Positions 28,221-38,661 of a stretch of 64,000 nucleotides of DNA are shown here, in pieces. Source of the stretch: Leptospira bouyouniensis (GTDB taxonomy: Bacteria; Spirochaetota; Leptospiria; Leptospirales; Leptospiraceae); contig NZ_RQFT01000017.1 in the NCBI RefSeq assembly GCF_004769525.1, positions 1-64,000 on the forward strand, given 5' to 3'. Positions within the stretch are counted from its first letter, which is position 1. The number at the start of each line of letters is the position of its first letter. Position numbers and translations under genes: made by a program. A model generated the notes under the pieces. That model made no database searches. It saw only the letters and a program-made list of their open reading frames with translations, and was not told the DNA's origin.

Positions 28221-29627
28221 TTAGTTGGAATAGGAACGAACCGAAACAAATAATGGTTTTCCTGCCTCAACAAGTAACTTTTTAGGGGCACTTGTCACAA
28301 CCGAACCAGGGGATTCGACTTTAAAATCATATTCACCTGGAGCTAGGAAAACTCGTTTAACTTGGAAATTGGCAGGAATCGTCCTCCAACAACGTAGGTC
28401 AGGAGCGATGGTTTGCGAAACCGCAAGCCCCGCCGCTGCCCCTGCGGCCACCCGAATGAGACCAGAAACTAAGTCATTGTTTTTACTTTTGCCACCAGAT
28501 TCAATGGCCCTAGCCATTGCTTCCGATGCGATGACTGCAGCGACTACCTTAAGGGATAAAGAAGTAAGGTTTTTTGTAATGAGTGCTTTGTAATTCTCAT
28601 TAAAATTGTTCATCGCAGTTTCTGAATAATTATTCATGATATCAGAATAACCAACATCCACACCATTGATGAAGTACCGTTTAGGAAGGGAACCTTTTGG
28701 ATCTCTTTCTTTGTAAACGGGAATTGGGTTTTCCGCAACTGAAAGTGCTGCAATGGCACCTGCTAAGGAAGCACCTGCACCTTTTGCACGGAGACCCACT
28801 TCGACAGCTCCACGGAGAGCTGCAGAAAAGTATTCATCTTCAATGAGACGGCCTCTGGACATTTTGATCGCAGATTTCCCAGCTTCATGGATGATAATGA
28901 CTTCAGAAAGTTTTTCATTTTCTGGTGATGTTCTTTGCATTGAACGGTTGTAAGCTTGTAAACTAGAACGACCTGCACTATACTTTGCTTGGTCAGAAGA
29001 GTCTCCTTCTTTGTAAGCTAACATATATCTGTCGGCGATTAAGTTTTGGCTTTTCCCGATGAGTTGTTCCATATTTTTGTATTGAACTCTTGCGTCATTG
29101 AAACGACCCAATTTCTCAGAAACATATGCATCGATTAATCTAGCTGCATTGTTTTGGCGGTATTCAGCAGCCAAAAATCGCATTTCTTTAAGTTCAAAAT
29201 CCAATCTTCGGAAATAAATCTTTGCGTTATTTGGATCTCCTAGTAAAAGATAATTGTTCGCAATGTAGAACTTGATCATGACTCTTTCAAAATCTTCACC
29301 AGTATAATTGGATTCGTTATCTGATAGAATAAACGAAAGTCCTGACCGCGTCATACTGACTTTGATATTGTCTGCTATATCTTCAGCTTCTTTAAAAACT
29401 TTGTTCGAAGTTTCGTAGTCACCTTTGGTATGGAAGATCATACCGGCTTCCATTAAAAAAAGAAGTTTGTCCTTATTGGAAGAACCTTCATAAAGTTCTC
29501 TAATTTTAGGAATGGCAGAATCATAATTCTGTCCATAGTATGCCGATTCGGTTGCTTGGATAATTTTGTTGTAATCACTTGCACAACCGAGAATGAGAAG
29601 AAAAAGAAAGAGAAATGATTTTTTCAT
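28221..29627 (-). CDS. Lipoprotein with TPR-like N-terminus (COG3014-like)
   Basis: 468 residues. A lipoprotein signal (LFLLILGCAS, cysteine at residue 15) is followed by helical TPR-like repeats to ~residue 200, a glycine/alanine-rich middle (GAGASLAGAIAAL, RVAAGAAAGLAVS) and a C-terminal beta domain ending in KPLFVSVRSY. It resembles the lipoprotein family that in gamma-proteobacteria lies next to LpoB-like genes (COG3014); here too an LpoB-like gene is directly upstream, 16 bases away. Role is probably in the periplasm or outer membrane; its mechanism is unknown. Confidence 0.6.
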   Translation of the reverse strand: MKKSFLFLFLLILGCASDYNKIIQATESAYYGQNYDSAIPKIRELYEGSSNKDKLLFLMEAGMIFHTKGDYETSNKVFKEAEDIADNIKVSMTRSGLSFILSDNESNYTGEDFERVMIKFYIANNYLLLGDPNNAKIYFRRLDFELKEMRFLAAEYRQNNAARLIDAYVSEKLGRFNDARVQYKNMEQLIGKSQNLIADRYMLAYKEGDSSDQAKYSAGRSSLQAYNRSMQRTSPENEKLSEVIIIHEAGKSAIKMSRGRLIEDEYFSAALRGAVEVGLRAKGAGASLAGAIAALSVAENPIPVYKERDPKGSLPKRYFINGVDVGYSDIMNNYSETAMNNFNENYKALITKNLTSLSLKVVAAVIASEAMARAIESGGKSKNNDLVSGLIRVAAGAAAGLAVSQTIAPDLRCWRTIPANFQVKRVFLAPGEYDFKVESPGSVVTSAPKKLLVEAGKPLFVSVRSYSN

Positions 29628-29643
29628 GTATTGTTGGAAGGGA

Positions 29644-30222
29644 TTACCAACTAACCCCTTTGTTACCTCGAACTGCTAATTTTCGGTAAGATACTTTTTC
29701 TGACCATACTGCAATGGTAGTTTCTACTTCGACTAGTTCAATATTGATGGATTGCTCCACAATTTTTTCTCCATTGGAAGTGAACATGTTTTCGTTGATG
29801 TCACAACGAACAAAAAAGTTAGGAGATTTGAGTTTTCCGATGGAAAGCCGGTTGGAAGTGAGTCCGGACAAACTGAACTGGATTTCGTTCAAAGATTGTT
29901 CTCTGTTTTTAGTTCGTACTGTGTAAATTTTGTTTTTAATGAGTTTGGAAACAAATGCATTGTCAAACAGTTCCGTTTGAATTTGTTCCGATGTATCGTT
30001 ACGCGTAGGGAAGTGTGCCACAAAAACACCTTCTTCATGTGGGTTTTCTTTGAAGTACTCCCCAATTTGGCCTGCTAATTTTTCGGCCGCTTTCACCAAT
30101 TCTTGGCTAGTCAGTCCACCTGAGTCGGAGATATAATCATCAGCATTGTCAAGTCTTTTGGGACTACTGCTGCACTGGAATAAGAATCCTACTAAGAGAA
30201 AGGAGAATAGAATTTGTTTCAT
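29644..30222 (-). CDS. LpoB-like lipoprotein (penicillin-binding protein activator family)
   Basis: 192 residues from the ATG at 30222. The lipoprotein signal is VGFLFQCSSSP. The mature part has the LpoB-like pattern GVFVAHFPTRNDTSEQIQTE, a strand-helix start with the Asn-x-Thr, then a final beta sheet. LpoB in E. coli reaches from the outer membrane to stimulate PBP1b. I infer relation at family level only; the length and position beside the COG3014-like gene support it. The longer frame to 30267 lacks a better start. Confidence 0.6.
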   Translation of the reverse strand: MKQILFSFLLVGFLFQCSSSPKRLDNADDYISDSGGLTSQELVKAAEKLAGQIGEYFKENPHEEGVFVAHFPTRNDTSEQIQTELFDNAFVSKLIKNKIYTVRTKNREQSLNEIQFSLSGLTSNRLSIGKLKSPNFFVRCDINENMFTSNGEKIVEQSINIELVEVETTIAVWSEKVSYRKLAVRGNKGVSW

Positions 30223-30257
30223 AACCCCACTTATATGGGGGATGGAAAAATGTCTTG

Positions 30258-31010
30258 TCAATTCCAAAAATCCGATTTCAATTCCTCGATTTTAGAACTA
30301 CGGTAAAAAGTTTTTTCCTCGTCGGTCATTTCCTTCATTTCTCTTTCGTAAATGAGATTTACGATTTGTCGGTAAAACGAAGGGCTTTCCCAACTTTGGA
30401 TATCCCATTTTTCCTGTTTGTAAAGTTCCTCTTTTTTTCGAAGGAAAATTCGTTTGCGTTCTCTGGCATAACTATAGGGATTTCTCTGAATGTAATCTTC
30501 TAGATAAGAGGATAATAAGACAGGTGGAGAGGTGGGGTGTTTTGGAAAAAGGAGGAGATTTAAAAAACCTGGAAAAATTTCTTCCTTTAGGCGGTTTACG
30601 GCTGTTAGTTTTTCGTAAGTTGATAAGGAAGGAGAAGACTCAATTTCCAAACTTTTTTCCCGCCAATTCATATAAGCGACATATACAGCATAGAGCACAT
30701 GTCCTCGTTCATCTGGATATTCTTCGAGTAAGTGGAGGTAAGTTTTGTCCCGGTCTCCTTTCCAAAGATAAGATTCTTTTCCTCGTAATGTTTCTAAAAA
30801 ATCGCGTAGATCGTTTGGATACCCTTCTCCTTTTAGAACCTCTGGTCGATTTTGTAACCTCTGCCAGTAGACTTCCGAACGGGAATCATAAGACGATTCT
30901 TTGGTATTTCCGTAGTGTTTTTTCAGAAAAAGGAAATAGACAAGACCACCAAGAACGAAGGAGAGTAGAATCGAGATGAGAAGGATGGAAATGGTTTTCT
31001 TTTTGTTCAT
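30258..31010 (-). CDS. Membrane-anchored protein of unknown function
   Basis: 250 residues from the ATG at 31010. One membrane helix near the N-terminus (ISILLISILLSFVLGGLVYF) is followed by a highly charged helical domain rich in Glu, Lys, Arg and Tyr (ERKRIFLRKKEELYKQEKWD). I recognise no family. It lies upstream of the two lipoprotein genes on the same strand, 35 bases from the LpoB-like start, so it probably shares their message. Its 5' end overlaps the 5' end of a divergent gene by up to 35 bases. Confidence 0.65.
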   Translation of the reverse strand: MNKKKTISILLISILLSFVLGGLVYFLFLKKHYGNTKESSYDSRSEVYWQRLQNRPEVLKGEGYPNDLRDFLETLRGKESYLWKGDRDKTYLHLLEEYPDERGHVLYAVYVAYMNWREKSLEIESSPSLSTYEKLTAVNRLKEEIFPGFLNLLLFPKHPTSPPVLLSSYLEDYIQRNPYSYARERKRIFLRKKEELYKQEKWDIQSWESPSFYRQIVNLIYEREMKEMTDEEKTFYRSSKIEELKSDFWN

Positions 31011-31491
31011 TGGCATTGTGAGTTTGGACTTTGCCTGTACGAAAAAATCCAATGAAGATTCAAATTCGGAACTTTTTAGTGCCTTACTCGCTCAAGGGAG
31101 CCCTGTCCAATCAGCTTGTCAAAGATTTATTCTAACTGAAGCAAATTGTGTGGCAGTTGCCGATGTAAGTACGAATGTCTGCCCAGGCCTCATCTCAAAA
31201 TTAAAAGCCCAAATCTTACCAAGAGAACTGAGCACGGATTCCGTTGCGGTTTTGTATTTTGATTGTTTTTCCAAAATCAATTTATCTTATAATGTAGCAA
31301 AAGCCTGTAACCAAAATTCATTCGCTTCCAATTCAGAATACAGAAGAGTCCAACGTACAGGTACTTCGTCTGCTGAAACATCGTGGCAAGAAGCCATGAA
31401 CCAATGTGGTTCCCTTGAGAACTCTGTTCCACCCGCGGATTCGGGGCTTCGTGAAACAGACACAATCCTTGGGTCGGATCCCTTCCAATGA
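30976..31491 (+). CDS. Cysteine-containing lipoprotein, unknown function
   Basis: 171 residues or slightly fewer. The signal ends in LDFACTKK, a spirochaete-type lipobox. The mature part has six further cysteines (SACQ, ANCV, NVCPG, FDCF, ACNQ, NQCG), which could form three disulfides in the periplasm. Three in-frame ATGs (30976, 30985, 30991) are possible; the last has AAGGA five bases upstream. All overlap the start of the opposite gene. nadA follows 19 bases after the stop. Confidence 0.65.
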   Translation: MRRMEMVFFLFIGIVSLDFACTKKSNEDSNSELFSALLAQGSPVQSACQRFILTEANCVAVADVSTNVCPGLISKLKAQILPRELSTDSVAVLYFDCFSKINLSYNVAKACNQNSFASNSEYRRVQRTGTSSAETSWQEAMNQCGSLENSVPPADSGLRETDTILGSDPFQ

Positions 31492-31510
31492 ACTGATATA
31501 GGAGAAAAAA

Positions 31511-32497
31511 ATGTCACTCGTAACCAAAGACCAATTGGTCCAAAAACTAAATCCCATCTATTTGCCACATGAAATTGAGGAACGAATTCTCCCACTTGCA
31601 GAAGAGATCAATCGACTGAAAAAAGAAAAAAATGCAGTGATCCTTGGACATAACTATATGACCCCTGATGTGTTTTGGGGGGTGTCAGATATCATTGGAG
31701 ATTCTTTGTATCTTTCCAAGATGGCAAAGGAAACAACTGCCGATCTCATTTTGTTCAATGGGGTTCACTTTATGGCAGAAACTGCCAAAATCCTTTCTCC
31801 TGAAAAAAAGGTTTTGATTGCTGATCCAAAAGCCGGTTGTTCCCTTGCGGAATCCATCACACGGGAAGATGTTAAAGCACTCAAAGCAAAATATCCAGGT
31901 GTTCCTGTTGTAACCTATGTCAACTGTTCGGCGGAAGTCAAAGCAGAAACAGATGTATGTTGTACTTCTGCCAATGCCGTACAAATTGTGAATGCAGTGG
32001 AAGGGGATACGGTGATCTTTTTGCCTGATGAATATTTGGCAGGAAATGTTCGCAACCAAACCTCAAAAACGATCATCTCTCATCCAGGAAGATGTATGGT
32101 TCACGAAATGTACACTCCAGAAGACATTCGTTCCACAAAACGGTTGTTCCCTGGTGGAGTCACTGTCATCACTCACCCTGAATGCCATGAGGATGTCGTC
32201 AAAGAAGCCGATTTTTCTGGGTCTACTTCCCAAATGGTAGATTTCATTCGCAAAAGCAAAACAGATAAAATTATGCTTGTGACAGAGTGTTCGATGGGTG
32301 ATAATTTGCGCGCGGAATTCCCTGAAAAAGAATTTGTCTCTACTTGCCAAACATGCCCACATATGAAAAAGATTACATTGGAAAAAGTAAGGGATGCACT
32401 TTTAAAAGAACAATTTGAAATCTTTTTAGATGCAGAAGTGATACGCCTTGCCCAAAAATCAGTGAATCGAATGTTAGAGTTGAGTTATAAAAAATAA
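31511..32497 (+). CDS. nadA: Quinolinate synthase
   Basis: 328 residues. NadA condenses iminoaspartate with dihydroxyacetone phosphate to quinolinate for NAD synthesis. Family features: [12 protein letters not shown] near the start, [31 protein letters not shown], and [13 protein letters not shown] near the end. Three of these cysteines would hold the oxygen-sensitive 4Fe-4S cluster. A GGAG site precedes the ATG. ispF starts one base after the stop, so the two are co-transcribed. Confidence 0.95.
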   Translation: MSLVTKDQLVQKLNPIYLPHEIEERILPLAEEINRLKKEKNAVILGHNYMTPDVFWGVSDIIGDSLYLSKMAKETTADLILFNGVHFMAETAKILSPEKKVLIADPKAGCSLAESITREDVKALKAKYPGVPVVTYVNCSAEVKAETDVCCTSANAVQIVNAVEGDTVIFLPDEYLAGNVRNQTSKTIISHPGRCMVHEMYTPEDIRSTKRLFPGGVTVITHPECHEDVVKEADFSGSTSQMVDFIRKSKTDKIMLVTECSMGDNLRAEFPEKEFVSTCQTCPHMKKITLEKVRDALLKEQFEIFLDAEVIRLAQKSVNRMLELSYKK

Positions 32498-32498
32498 T

Positions 32499-32993
32499 AT
32501 GTTTAAAATTGGAAACGGAATCGATTTTCATAAATTAATCCACGAACCCTTTCGTCCTTTGGTACTGGCAGGAGTTGAGGTAAAATCTGAATTTGCCTTT
32601 CTCGGTCATAGTGATGCAGATGTGATTTTACATGCAGTGGCAGATGCGATTTTAGGTGCACTTGCTTTGGGAGATATTGGGGTTCATTTCCCTGACACTG
32701 ACCCGCAATACAAAAATATGAAATCCACTCGTATTGTTGAAAAATGTTTGGAACTATTGGAAGAAAAAAAATTCAAACTGGTTAATGTGGACTGCACCTA
32801 TGTTGGAGACCATCCCAAAATTAATCCAATCCGGCATGAGTTAAATGCATCTTTAGCGAATATCACCAAACTTCCGTTAGACTGTGTTTCAATCAAAGCA
32901 ACCACTTCGGAAGGAATGGGTGCATTAGGAAGAAGTGAAGGTGTGATGGTGATGGCAACTGTGCTGATTGAAAGCACAAAAAAACACCACTAG
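32499..32993 (+). CDS. ispF: 2-C-methyl-D-erythritol 2,4-cyclodiphosphate synthase
   Basis: 164 residues, the usual size. Metal ligands are in IDFHKLI and [16 protein letters not shown], with substrate contacts in [10 protein letters not shown] and the C-terminal [14 protein letters not shown]. It makes the cyclic diphosphate of the non-mevalonate isoprenoid pathway. ispD is not adjacent. The 3' end overlaps the convergent gene by four bases. Confidence 0.96.
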   Translation: MFKIGNGIDFHKLIHEPFRPLVLAGVEVKSEFAFLGHSDADVILHAVADAILGALALGDIGVHFPDTDPQYKNMKSTRIVEKCLELLEEKKFKLVNVDCTYVGDHPKINPIRHELNASLANITKLPLDCVSIKATTSEGMGALGRSEGVMVMATVLIESTKKHH

Positions 32994-33445
32994 AATCTTT
33001 TTTCTTTGGATAAGACGATATGATTTAAGTCCGCATCGCTAAAGAATAAAAATAATAGTTTCGAAAGGAAATTGGGAACTGGTTGGATATCTAATTTAGC
33101 AAAGATGCGAACGCCGTTCTCAGTTGTATCGAGTTGGTAGGTCTCATTTAGCACTTGGTAATGTTTGAATCCTTTGGATTGGATTTGGAAAGAAATTGTC
33201 GGTGTATTTGTGACAGCAATCGTCTTACAGATCACTGTCTCCCCTAAACTTTTAGATTCCCATTCTTCTCCCACAGTGGGAGAGCGGTAAGATTTGGGAA
33301 GGAAGGATTCATATAAGATCTTTTGGGTTTGGTCGGGTTTAAGTTTCACTTCCCAAGTTCGCTCCAAATGACTTTCCTTTTGGCCAAGGACCGCGAAAAA
33401 AAACACAAAAACAAAGATTCCAAAAACTCTTAGATACCAAATCAT
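32990..33445 (-). CDS. Hypothetical exported protein, possibly SRPBCC-like
   Basis: About 151 residues from the ATG at 33445, which has GGAG a few bases upstream; a longer frame to 33556 lacks support. A hydrophobic signal or anchor ([18 protein letters not shown]) precedes a beta-rich domain with [20 protein letters not shown] and [20 protein letters not shown], which recalls SRPBCC/polyketide-cyclase folds that bind hydrophobic ligands. This is only a resemblance. It converges with ispF and is divergent from the PP2C operon. Confidence 0.5.
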   Translation of the reverse strand: MIWYLRVFGIFVFVFFFAVLGQKESHLERTWEVKLKPDQTQKILYESFLPKSYRSPTVGEEWESKSLGETVICKTIAVTNTPTISFQIQSKGFKHYQVLNETYQLDTTENGVRIFAKLDIQPVPNFLSKLLFLFFSDADLNHIVLSKEKRF

Positions 33446-33582
33446 ATCTCCATAGAAAAATCTATTGCCTAGGGATCGATTGAAATTTATTTTTCTCCTA
33501 CCGAAGGGGAATCTTCGGGAGGGTTTAGCCACTGCATTCTGCAAGAGAAATATCATCCAAACGAGTATCTGGCCTCATCCAA

Positions 33583-35568
33583 GTGTATGAGCGAGAAAAC
33601 AATCTTTCGATCCAAACCAATCCTTTTCCTGAGATTTTAGATGATACTACTTATTCTCGGATTCTAAAGGATCCCAATTATTGGATTTCCCAAACCCTCG
33701 AAGATAAAATCATCCAACAAATCTCATTATCCATAGACATCTCTGGAATTTTGTATCATGTCGGAACAGAAGCTCTTATCACAAATGCGTATGATTTGTT
33801 ACCATTGGATGATTCCAGAATTGAACTAGTGGAAATGATCCACAGATTACCTATTTTGATAGGTCGACTAACAAGAGCAGTGTATCTAAATGTAAAACCA
33901 ATTTCTGAAAATCACTTTAAATTCATTTTTGTTTATTTACCCGAATACCAAGAGAAGTGGTATGATGCTGTATTTTTCCAAGGGATGTTAAATGGTCTCG
34001 CTGTACTCTTTGAACTCAAAGAATTTCAGATCAAAATGACAAAAACCAAACTGTTTGGTATACATGTATCGCATAAAGAATTAGGTGAAGAAATTCAATT
34101 TGGTTCTGATACAAACGAATACGAAATGGAATGGAAGGATGATGTTTTATATTTATCTAGGTCTCATCTAACAAAAGAAAATGTTTCATCTCGTCATCGG
34201 GTGATGGTAACCTCAAGATCTGAAGCAGAATTGGAAGAAATGTCAATCGTAGATGTTCGGGATGTGGTTGGTAAATCTCGAGAACTTGCAATTGAGAATC
34301 GAGATTTGGAAGCGGCAGTAGAAGTGTTAAAGTCATTCAAGCAAGAGTTGGAAAAAAAACAACTCTCGATGGCCAAAGACCTTCGTTTGGCAAAGAACAT
34401 CCAAAAGGGACTGATCCCTGAAATTATTCCAGATTGGAATGGAATTCAATTTTGGACGAGCTTTAGTCCCATGCAAGAAGTGAGTGGAGATTATTATGAT
34501 TATTTTCCGTATCACTCTGATAAGTTAGGTGTAGCTGTTTGTGATGTTTCTGGGCATGGGGTGCCTGCAGCATTTATCACTGCCTTATCAAAAATGTTAT
34601 TTTCGAATTTTAAAAAACCAAAACCAACGGAAACATTCAAACTGATCAACCGAGAGTTACTCGACCTTGTGAAACAACAAGGTTACACTACTTGTGTTTA
34701 CCTTCTTATCCATTCAGATTATAAAGTTGTGTATTCAATTGCTGGACATCCGCGGCCAATTTTATTTCGCCATAAGACTGGTAAAGCTGAGATCTGTATG
34801 GGAGAAGGGACTTTTCTTGGGATGTTTCCTGATGCTGGAGACACATATCGCGACTTCCATCTACAATTGGAACCTGGAGATAAACTGTTTTTATATACCG
34901 ATGGACTCATTGAAGCAGAGAACGATCATGGGCAAGCATTTGGTGAATCAAAACTGATGAAACTCATAGAAGAAAATGCAAATTCTACCATCCAAGAAAC
35001 AGTAGAACTCATTATGAACCATCACCGTGAATTTACGATGGGAACAGATCCAATGGACGACATAACTTTGCTTGGATTACAGTTATCTCCAAAATTAGAA
35101 GAATTTAATGTGATAAAATCTGATGGAGACAAAGCGTATCAGACAAAAGACTACCAAGCTGCTGTTTTATCCTATGAAAAAGCCCACCAAATTTTGCCAA
35201 GAGAGTTGAATACACAACTAACTTACGGAAAGGCTTTGGCTTATAGTGGAAATTTTGAAAAAGCCATCGAGATGTTAGAAGCTTATAACAAATTTAAGAC
35301 AAATCATTTTAAATCACATTCAATTTTAGGTTATTGTTATTACCGAATGGAACAATACGAAAAAGCAGAAGTGGAATGGAAAAAAGCATATTCAATTAAC
35401 GACTCCAACTTATCTAACTTATACAATTTAGCACAATTGTATCGCAAGTTGAATCAAAAACAAAAAATGAAAGATGTCATCGATAAGATGAAACACATTG
35501 AAGCCAGTTATCTACATATCCTTCCACTGGAAAAAAAGTGGGAAGCTTTACCGAATGAATCGAATTAA
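33583..35568 (+). CDS. PP2C/SpoIIE-type phosphatase with C-terminal TPRs
   Basis: 661 residues, no membrane segment. An N-terminal domain (~1-210) of unknown fold is followed by a coiled coil (~215-285). A SpoIIE/PP2C domain (~290-505) has metal aspartates in SGDYYDY, VCDVSGHG, YTDGLIEAE and MDDITLLG. Three or more TPRs follow (~515-655). The start is GTG at 33583. It is the first gene of a tightly packed set with an AttH-like protein and an Opp-type ABC transporter, so it may control that set or respond with it. Its protein partner is unknown. Confidence 0.88.
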   Translation: MYERENNLSIQTNPFPEILDDTTYSRILKDPNYWISQTLEDKIIQQISLSIDISGILYHVGTEALITNAYDLLPLDDSRIELVEMIHRLPILIGRLTRAVYLNVKPISENHFKFIFVYLPEYQEKWYDAVFFQGMLNGLAVLFELKEFQIKMTKTKLFGIHVSHKELGEEIQFGSDTNEYEMEWKDDVLYLSRSHLTKENVSSRHRVMVTSRSEAELEEMSIVDVRDVVGKSRELAIENRDLEAAVEVLKSFKQELEKKQLSMAKDLRLAKNIQKGLIPEIIPDWNGIQFWTSFSPMQEVSGDYYDYFPYHSDKLGVAVCDVSGHGVPAAFITALSKMLFSNFKKPKPTETFKLINRELLDLVKQQGYTTCVYLLIHSDYKVVYSIAGHPRPILFRHKTGKAEICMGEGTFLGMFPDAGDTYRDFHLQLEPGDKLFLYTDGLIEAENDHGQAFGESKLMKLIEENANSTIQETVELIMNHHREFTMGTDPMDDITLLGLQLSPKLEEFNVIKSDGDKAYQTKDYQAAVLSYEKAHQILPRELNTQLTYGKALAYSGNFEKAIEMLEAYNKFKTNHFKSHSILGYCYYRMEQYEKAEVEWKKAYSINDSNLSNLYNLAQLYRKLNQKQKMKDVIDKMKHIEASYLHILPLEKKWEALPNESN

Positions 35569-36601
35569 AATAATCCTTGTTTCACTCTGTTTTTTTCATT
35601 TTAGTTTTCCAAAAGATCATAACTTTCATTCTGATTTTGCCCTAGAATGGTGTTACTTTGTTGGTCATATCAAAGCAGAGTCAGGGAATTTATACGGATA
35701 CGAACTTTCCTTTTTCCGATTAAAATTTTCAGATGGAGAAAATTGGAATCCTGAAATTTTTCCTGTTCATTTTGCAATTTCTGATCTTTCAACAAAACAA
35801 CACTACACTGCACAAACCATCAAACGAAAATTAGGTGATCTAGCTGGAAACAAAGAGAATCGAATCTATAGTGGTGAATATGAATTAGAAATTCTGTCAA
35901 AAGATGAATTTTTCATTAAAGCAAAACCAAAGTCCAATGAAATTGCTCTGGAGTTAAGATTAATAGGGAACGGAAATCTATTACCTCATGGTAAGGATGG
36001 AATTTCAATCAAATCCAAACGGAATCCAAAAATATTTTCGTATTACTACAGTTATCCGAGATTAAAAACCAAAGGGTTTCTGTGGATACAGGGCAAAAAA
36101 GAAACCATCGATTCTGGTGATTCTTGGATGGACCACGAATGGAGTGAAAAAACATCCAATACCATTCCAACTTTGGCCAAAGGCAAATCTGGTTGGGATT
36201 GGATTTGTCTGATGGATGACAAGGGTGGTGATTACGTATTTTTTCGATTTAGAGAAAGTCCGGAAGTTAGTCCTGAAATTTTTGGAACTTACCGCGATCC
36301 AATGGGACATGTTACATATTGGAAAGAAACCGGTGAGGTCCAAATGTTCCCCATCGGAAAAACTTGGAAAAGTAAAATGACAAAAATTGAATACCCTCTC
36401 TCTTGGAAAATTTTGTATCCTGGTGGAGAATGGATTGTGTCAGCAGTATTCAATGAACAAGAGTTTGATGGAAGTGAATCTACAAAAACAATTTATTGGG
36501 AAGGGGCAGTAAAGGCGGAGGACCCAAGTCAAAAAAAGTCTGCCAAAGGATATTTAGAATTGAAAGGTTATCAAAAGTCAAGAGACTGGTGGGAGTTCTA
36601 A
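35555..36601 (+). CDS. AttH/CrtC-type lipocalin-like exported protein
   Basis: 348 residues from the ATG at 35555, which overlaps the previous stop by 14 bases. A signal peptide (IILVSLCFFHFSF) precedes two lipocalin-like halves. Signatures of the carotenoid 1,2-hydratase/AttH family are EWCYFVGHI, DSWMDHEWS and GWDWICLMDD. Family members bind or hydrate hydrophobic compounds; some AttH proteins lie with ABC transporter genes of the LolCDE/FtsX kind. Here the transporter is Opp type, which is unusual. The ligand is unknown. Confidence 0.8.
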   Translation: MNRIKIILVSLCFFHFSFPKDHNFHSDFALEWCYFVGHIKAESGNLYGYELSFFRLKFSDGENWNPEIFPVHFAISDLSTKQHYTAQTIKRKLGDLAGNKENRIYSGEYELEILSKDEFFIKAKPKSNEIALELRLIGNGNLLPHGKDGISIKSKRNPKIFSYYYSYPRLKTKGFLWIQGKKETIDSGDSWMDHEWSEKTSNTIPTLAKGKSGWDWICLMDDKGGDYVFFRFRESPEVSPEIFGTYRDPMGHVTYWKETGEVQMFPIGKTWKSKMTKIEYPLSWKILYPGGEWIVSAVFNEQEFDGSESTKTIYWEGAVKAEDPSQKKSAKGYLELKGYQKSRDWWEF

Positions 36602-36604
36602 ACC

Positions 36605-37615
36605 ATGTGGAAATACTTTTTAAAACGTTTTTTGTTAATTTTTCCTACCTTACTGGGGATTACATTTTTAGTATTTCTCATCTCACATTTTGCGCCTGGT
36701 GGACCACTCAATAGTGAAATTGCCAAACTAAAAGGTTCGGGCAATCTGGCGGGAGCATCCACAAAACAAATATCACAGGAAGAAATTGAACTTATCAAAA
36801 AAAGACTCCATTTAGACAAACCTGCTCCCGTTGCTTATCTTTATTGGTTAAAACAAATTGTGCAATTCGACCTTGGAGAATCGAGACTCCATTCGAGAAA
36901 GGTATCGGAACTCATTGTCGAAAAATTACCAGTGTCTCTTTTTTTTGGTTTGTCTGGTTTTTTTCTGACTTATCTCATTTGTATTCCGTTAGGGATCCAA
37001 AAGGCTCTAAAAGAAGGAAGTCGTTTTGATTTTATCACTAGTTTTATCATATTTTTTACGTATTCATTACCTGTTTTCGCCTTTGCGATGTTACTATTAT
37101 ATTTATTTGCATCTGGTGAAGTGTTTTCCTTTTTCCCACTTGGACATGAAGTATCCGATTTTTATGAAGACTTAAGTTTTATTGGAAAAGTAAAAGATCG
37201 ATTGGCGCATATGTTTTTGCCTGTGATCTGTTATGTGGTCGGTAGTTTTGCCGTTCTCACTCTTCTTATGAAAAATAGTTTACTCGACCAAATTGCAAAG
37301 GAATACGTAAGAACTGCGCTCTCGAAAGGGCTTAGTTTTTCAGATACGATTTTCCAACATGCTTTTCGAAACTCACTCATTCCGATAGCGACGGGATTCG
37401 GGAGTAACTTAACTTTAATTTTTTCTGGTTCTCTTTTCATTGAATTGGTATTTAATATCGACGGAATGGGGTTACTAAGTTTTGAAGCCGTAAGAGAAAG
37501 AGATACTGATCTTATGATGGGACTTCTGCTTGCACAAAGTTTTTTAGGGCTCATTGGCAAAATAGTCTCTGATTTTTGTTATATCATTATTGATCCGAGG
37601 ATTGATTTCGAATGA
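36605..37615 (+). CDS. ABC transporter permease, Opp/Dpp type (OppB-like)
   Basis: 336 residues, six membrane segments. It opens with the family start [20 protein letters not shown] and contains the periplasmic region [24 protein letters not shown] and the EAA-type loop [23 protein letters not shown] that docks to the ATPase. It ends in an ATGA overlap with the next gene, so the two permeases are coupled. The substrate could be a peptide, nickel or another small molecule; no binding protein is encoded nearby. Confidence 0.92.
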   Translation: MWKYFLKRFLLIFPTLLGITFLVFLISHFAPGGPLNSEIAKLKGSGNLAGASTKQISQEEIELIKKRLHLDKPAPVAYLYWLKQIVQFDLGESRLHSRKVSELIVEKLPVSLFFGLSGFFLTYLICIPLGIQKALKEGSRFDFITSFIIFFTYSLPVFAFAMLLLYLFASGEVFSFFPLGHEVSDFYEDLSFIGKVKDRLAHMFLPVICYVVGSFAVLTLLMKNSLLDQIAKEYVRTALSKGLSFSDTIFQHAFRNSLIPIATGFGSNLTLIFSGSLFIELVFNIDGMGLLSFEAVRERDTDLMMGLLLAQSFLGLIGKIVSDFCYIIIDPRIDFE

Positions 37616-38661
37616 AGTTTATATCAAACCCGGCAAACGTTCGTAAGTGGGAAAAATTTAAAAAGAATAAACGAGCTTATTATTCATTGCTCATTCTTTT
37701 TTATACATATATTATTTCTTTGTTTTCGCCTTTGTTAATCAATAATAAACCATTGTTTGTATTGTATGAAGGCTCTGTTTCTTTTCCTATCTTTCAATTT
37801 TATCCTGAAACAAAATTTGGTGGTGTCAATCTAACGGAACCAAATTATAAAAAACTAAATCGTGAGCTAAGATTCCAAGATTCAGGCAATAAGATGGTAT
37901 TTCCGCCCATCCCATTTGGCGTGAATGAAGACAATTTAGATAGTTTAGAAGAAGGAACAAATCCTCCTAGTAAACCATCTCTGCGCCATTGGATGGGAAC
38001 TGATGACCGAGGTCGTGATGTTTTTACACGAATTGTTTATGGTTATCGTCTTGCGATGACTTTTAGTTTGATTCTCATCGTTGTCGAGATCCTTCTCGCA
38101 TCCTTTATTGGAGGGGTACAAGGATATTTTGTAGGTAGATTGGATTTATTCTTACAAAGGATCATCGAAATTTTATCAGCAATTCCTTTTCTTTATCTAA
38201 TTTTGATTATGGGTTCCTTTTTTGGACGAGGGTTTACGGTCCTTATTGTGACATATGGATCATTGAGTTGGATCGGGCTCAGTTATTATATGAGAGGTGA
38301 GTTTTTAAAACTCCGCAAACAACAGTTTGTTGATGCTGCAAAAACTTTGGGTGCATCTTCGTATTCGATCATCATGAGACATCTATTGCCAAATTCCCTG
38401 ACACCTCTTGTTACGTTTTTACCTTTTATTTTAATATCAGCGATTTCGGTATTATCGGCATTGGACTTTTTAGGATATGGGATTCCTGCTCCCAATCCAT
38501 CTTGGGGTGAGCTCATAGGGCAAGGTAGGGAACGATTGACCGCTTGGTGGTTGATTACTTTTCCATCCGTTGCTTTATTTTTGACGATATTGTTTTCAGC
38601 ATTTGTTGGGGAAGGATTACGAGATGCCTTTGATCCAAAAGACAAGGTGGTTTACGAATGA
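37612..38661 (+). CDS. ABC transporter permease, Opp/Dpp type (OppC-like)
   Basis: 349 residues. An N-terminal OppC segment ([20 protein letters not shown]) precedes a long periplasmic loop with [19 protein letters not shown], the OppC hallmark, then five membrane segments and the EAA loop [20 protein letters not shown]. The loop between helix 1 and the GTDDRGRD motif is larger than in typical DppC. Four-base overlaps link it with the genes on both sides. Confidence 0.93.
   Translation: MKFISNPANVRKWEKFKKNKRAYYSLLILFYTYIISLFSPLLINNKPLFVLYEGSVSFPIFQFYPETKFGGVNLTEPNYKKLNRELRFQDSGNKMVFPPIPFGVNEDNLDSLEEGTNPPSKPSLRHWMGTDDRGRDVFTRIVYGYRLAMTFSLILIVVEILLASFIGGVQGYFVGRLDLFLQRIIEILSAIPFLYLILIMGSFFGRGFTVLIVTYGSLSWIGLSYYMRGEFLKLRKQQFVDAAKTLGASSYSIIMRHLLPNSLTPLVTFLPFILISAISVLSALDFLGYGIPAPNPSWGELIGQGRERLTAWWLITFPSVALFLTILFSAFVGEGLRDAFDPKDKVVYE

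Noticed and set aside
30524..30979. Plus-strand frame of about 150 codons opposite the membrane protein at 30258-31010
   Set aside because: Shadow composition and no ribosome site; the minus-strand gene has a signal anchor and operon context.
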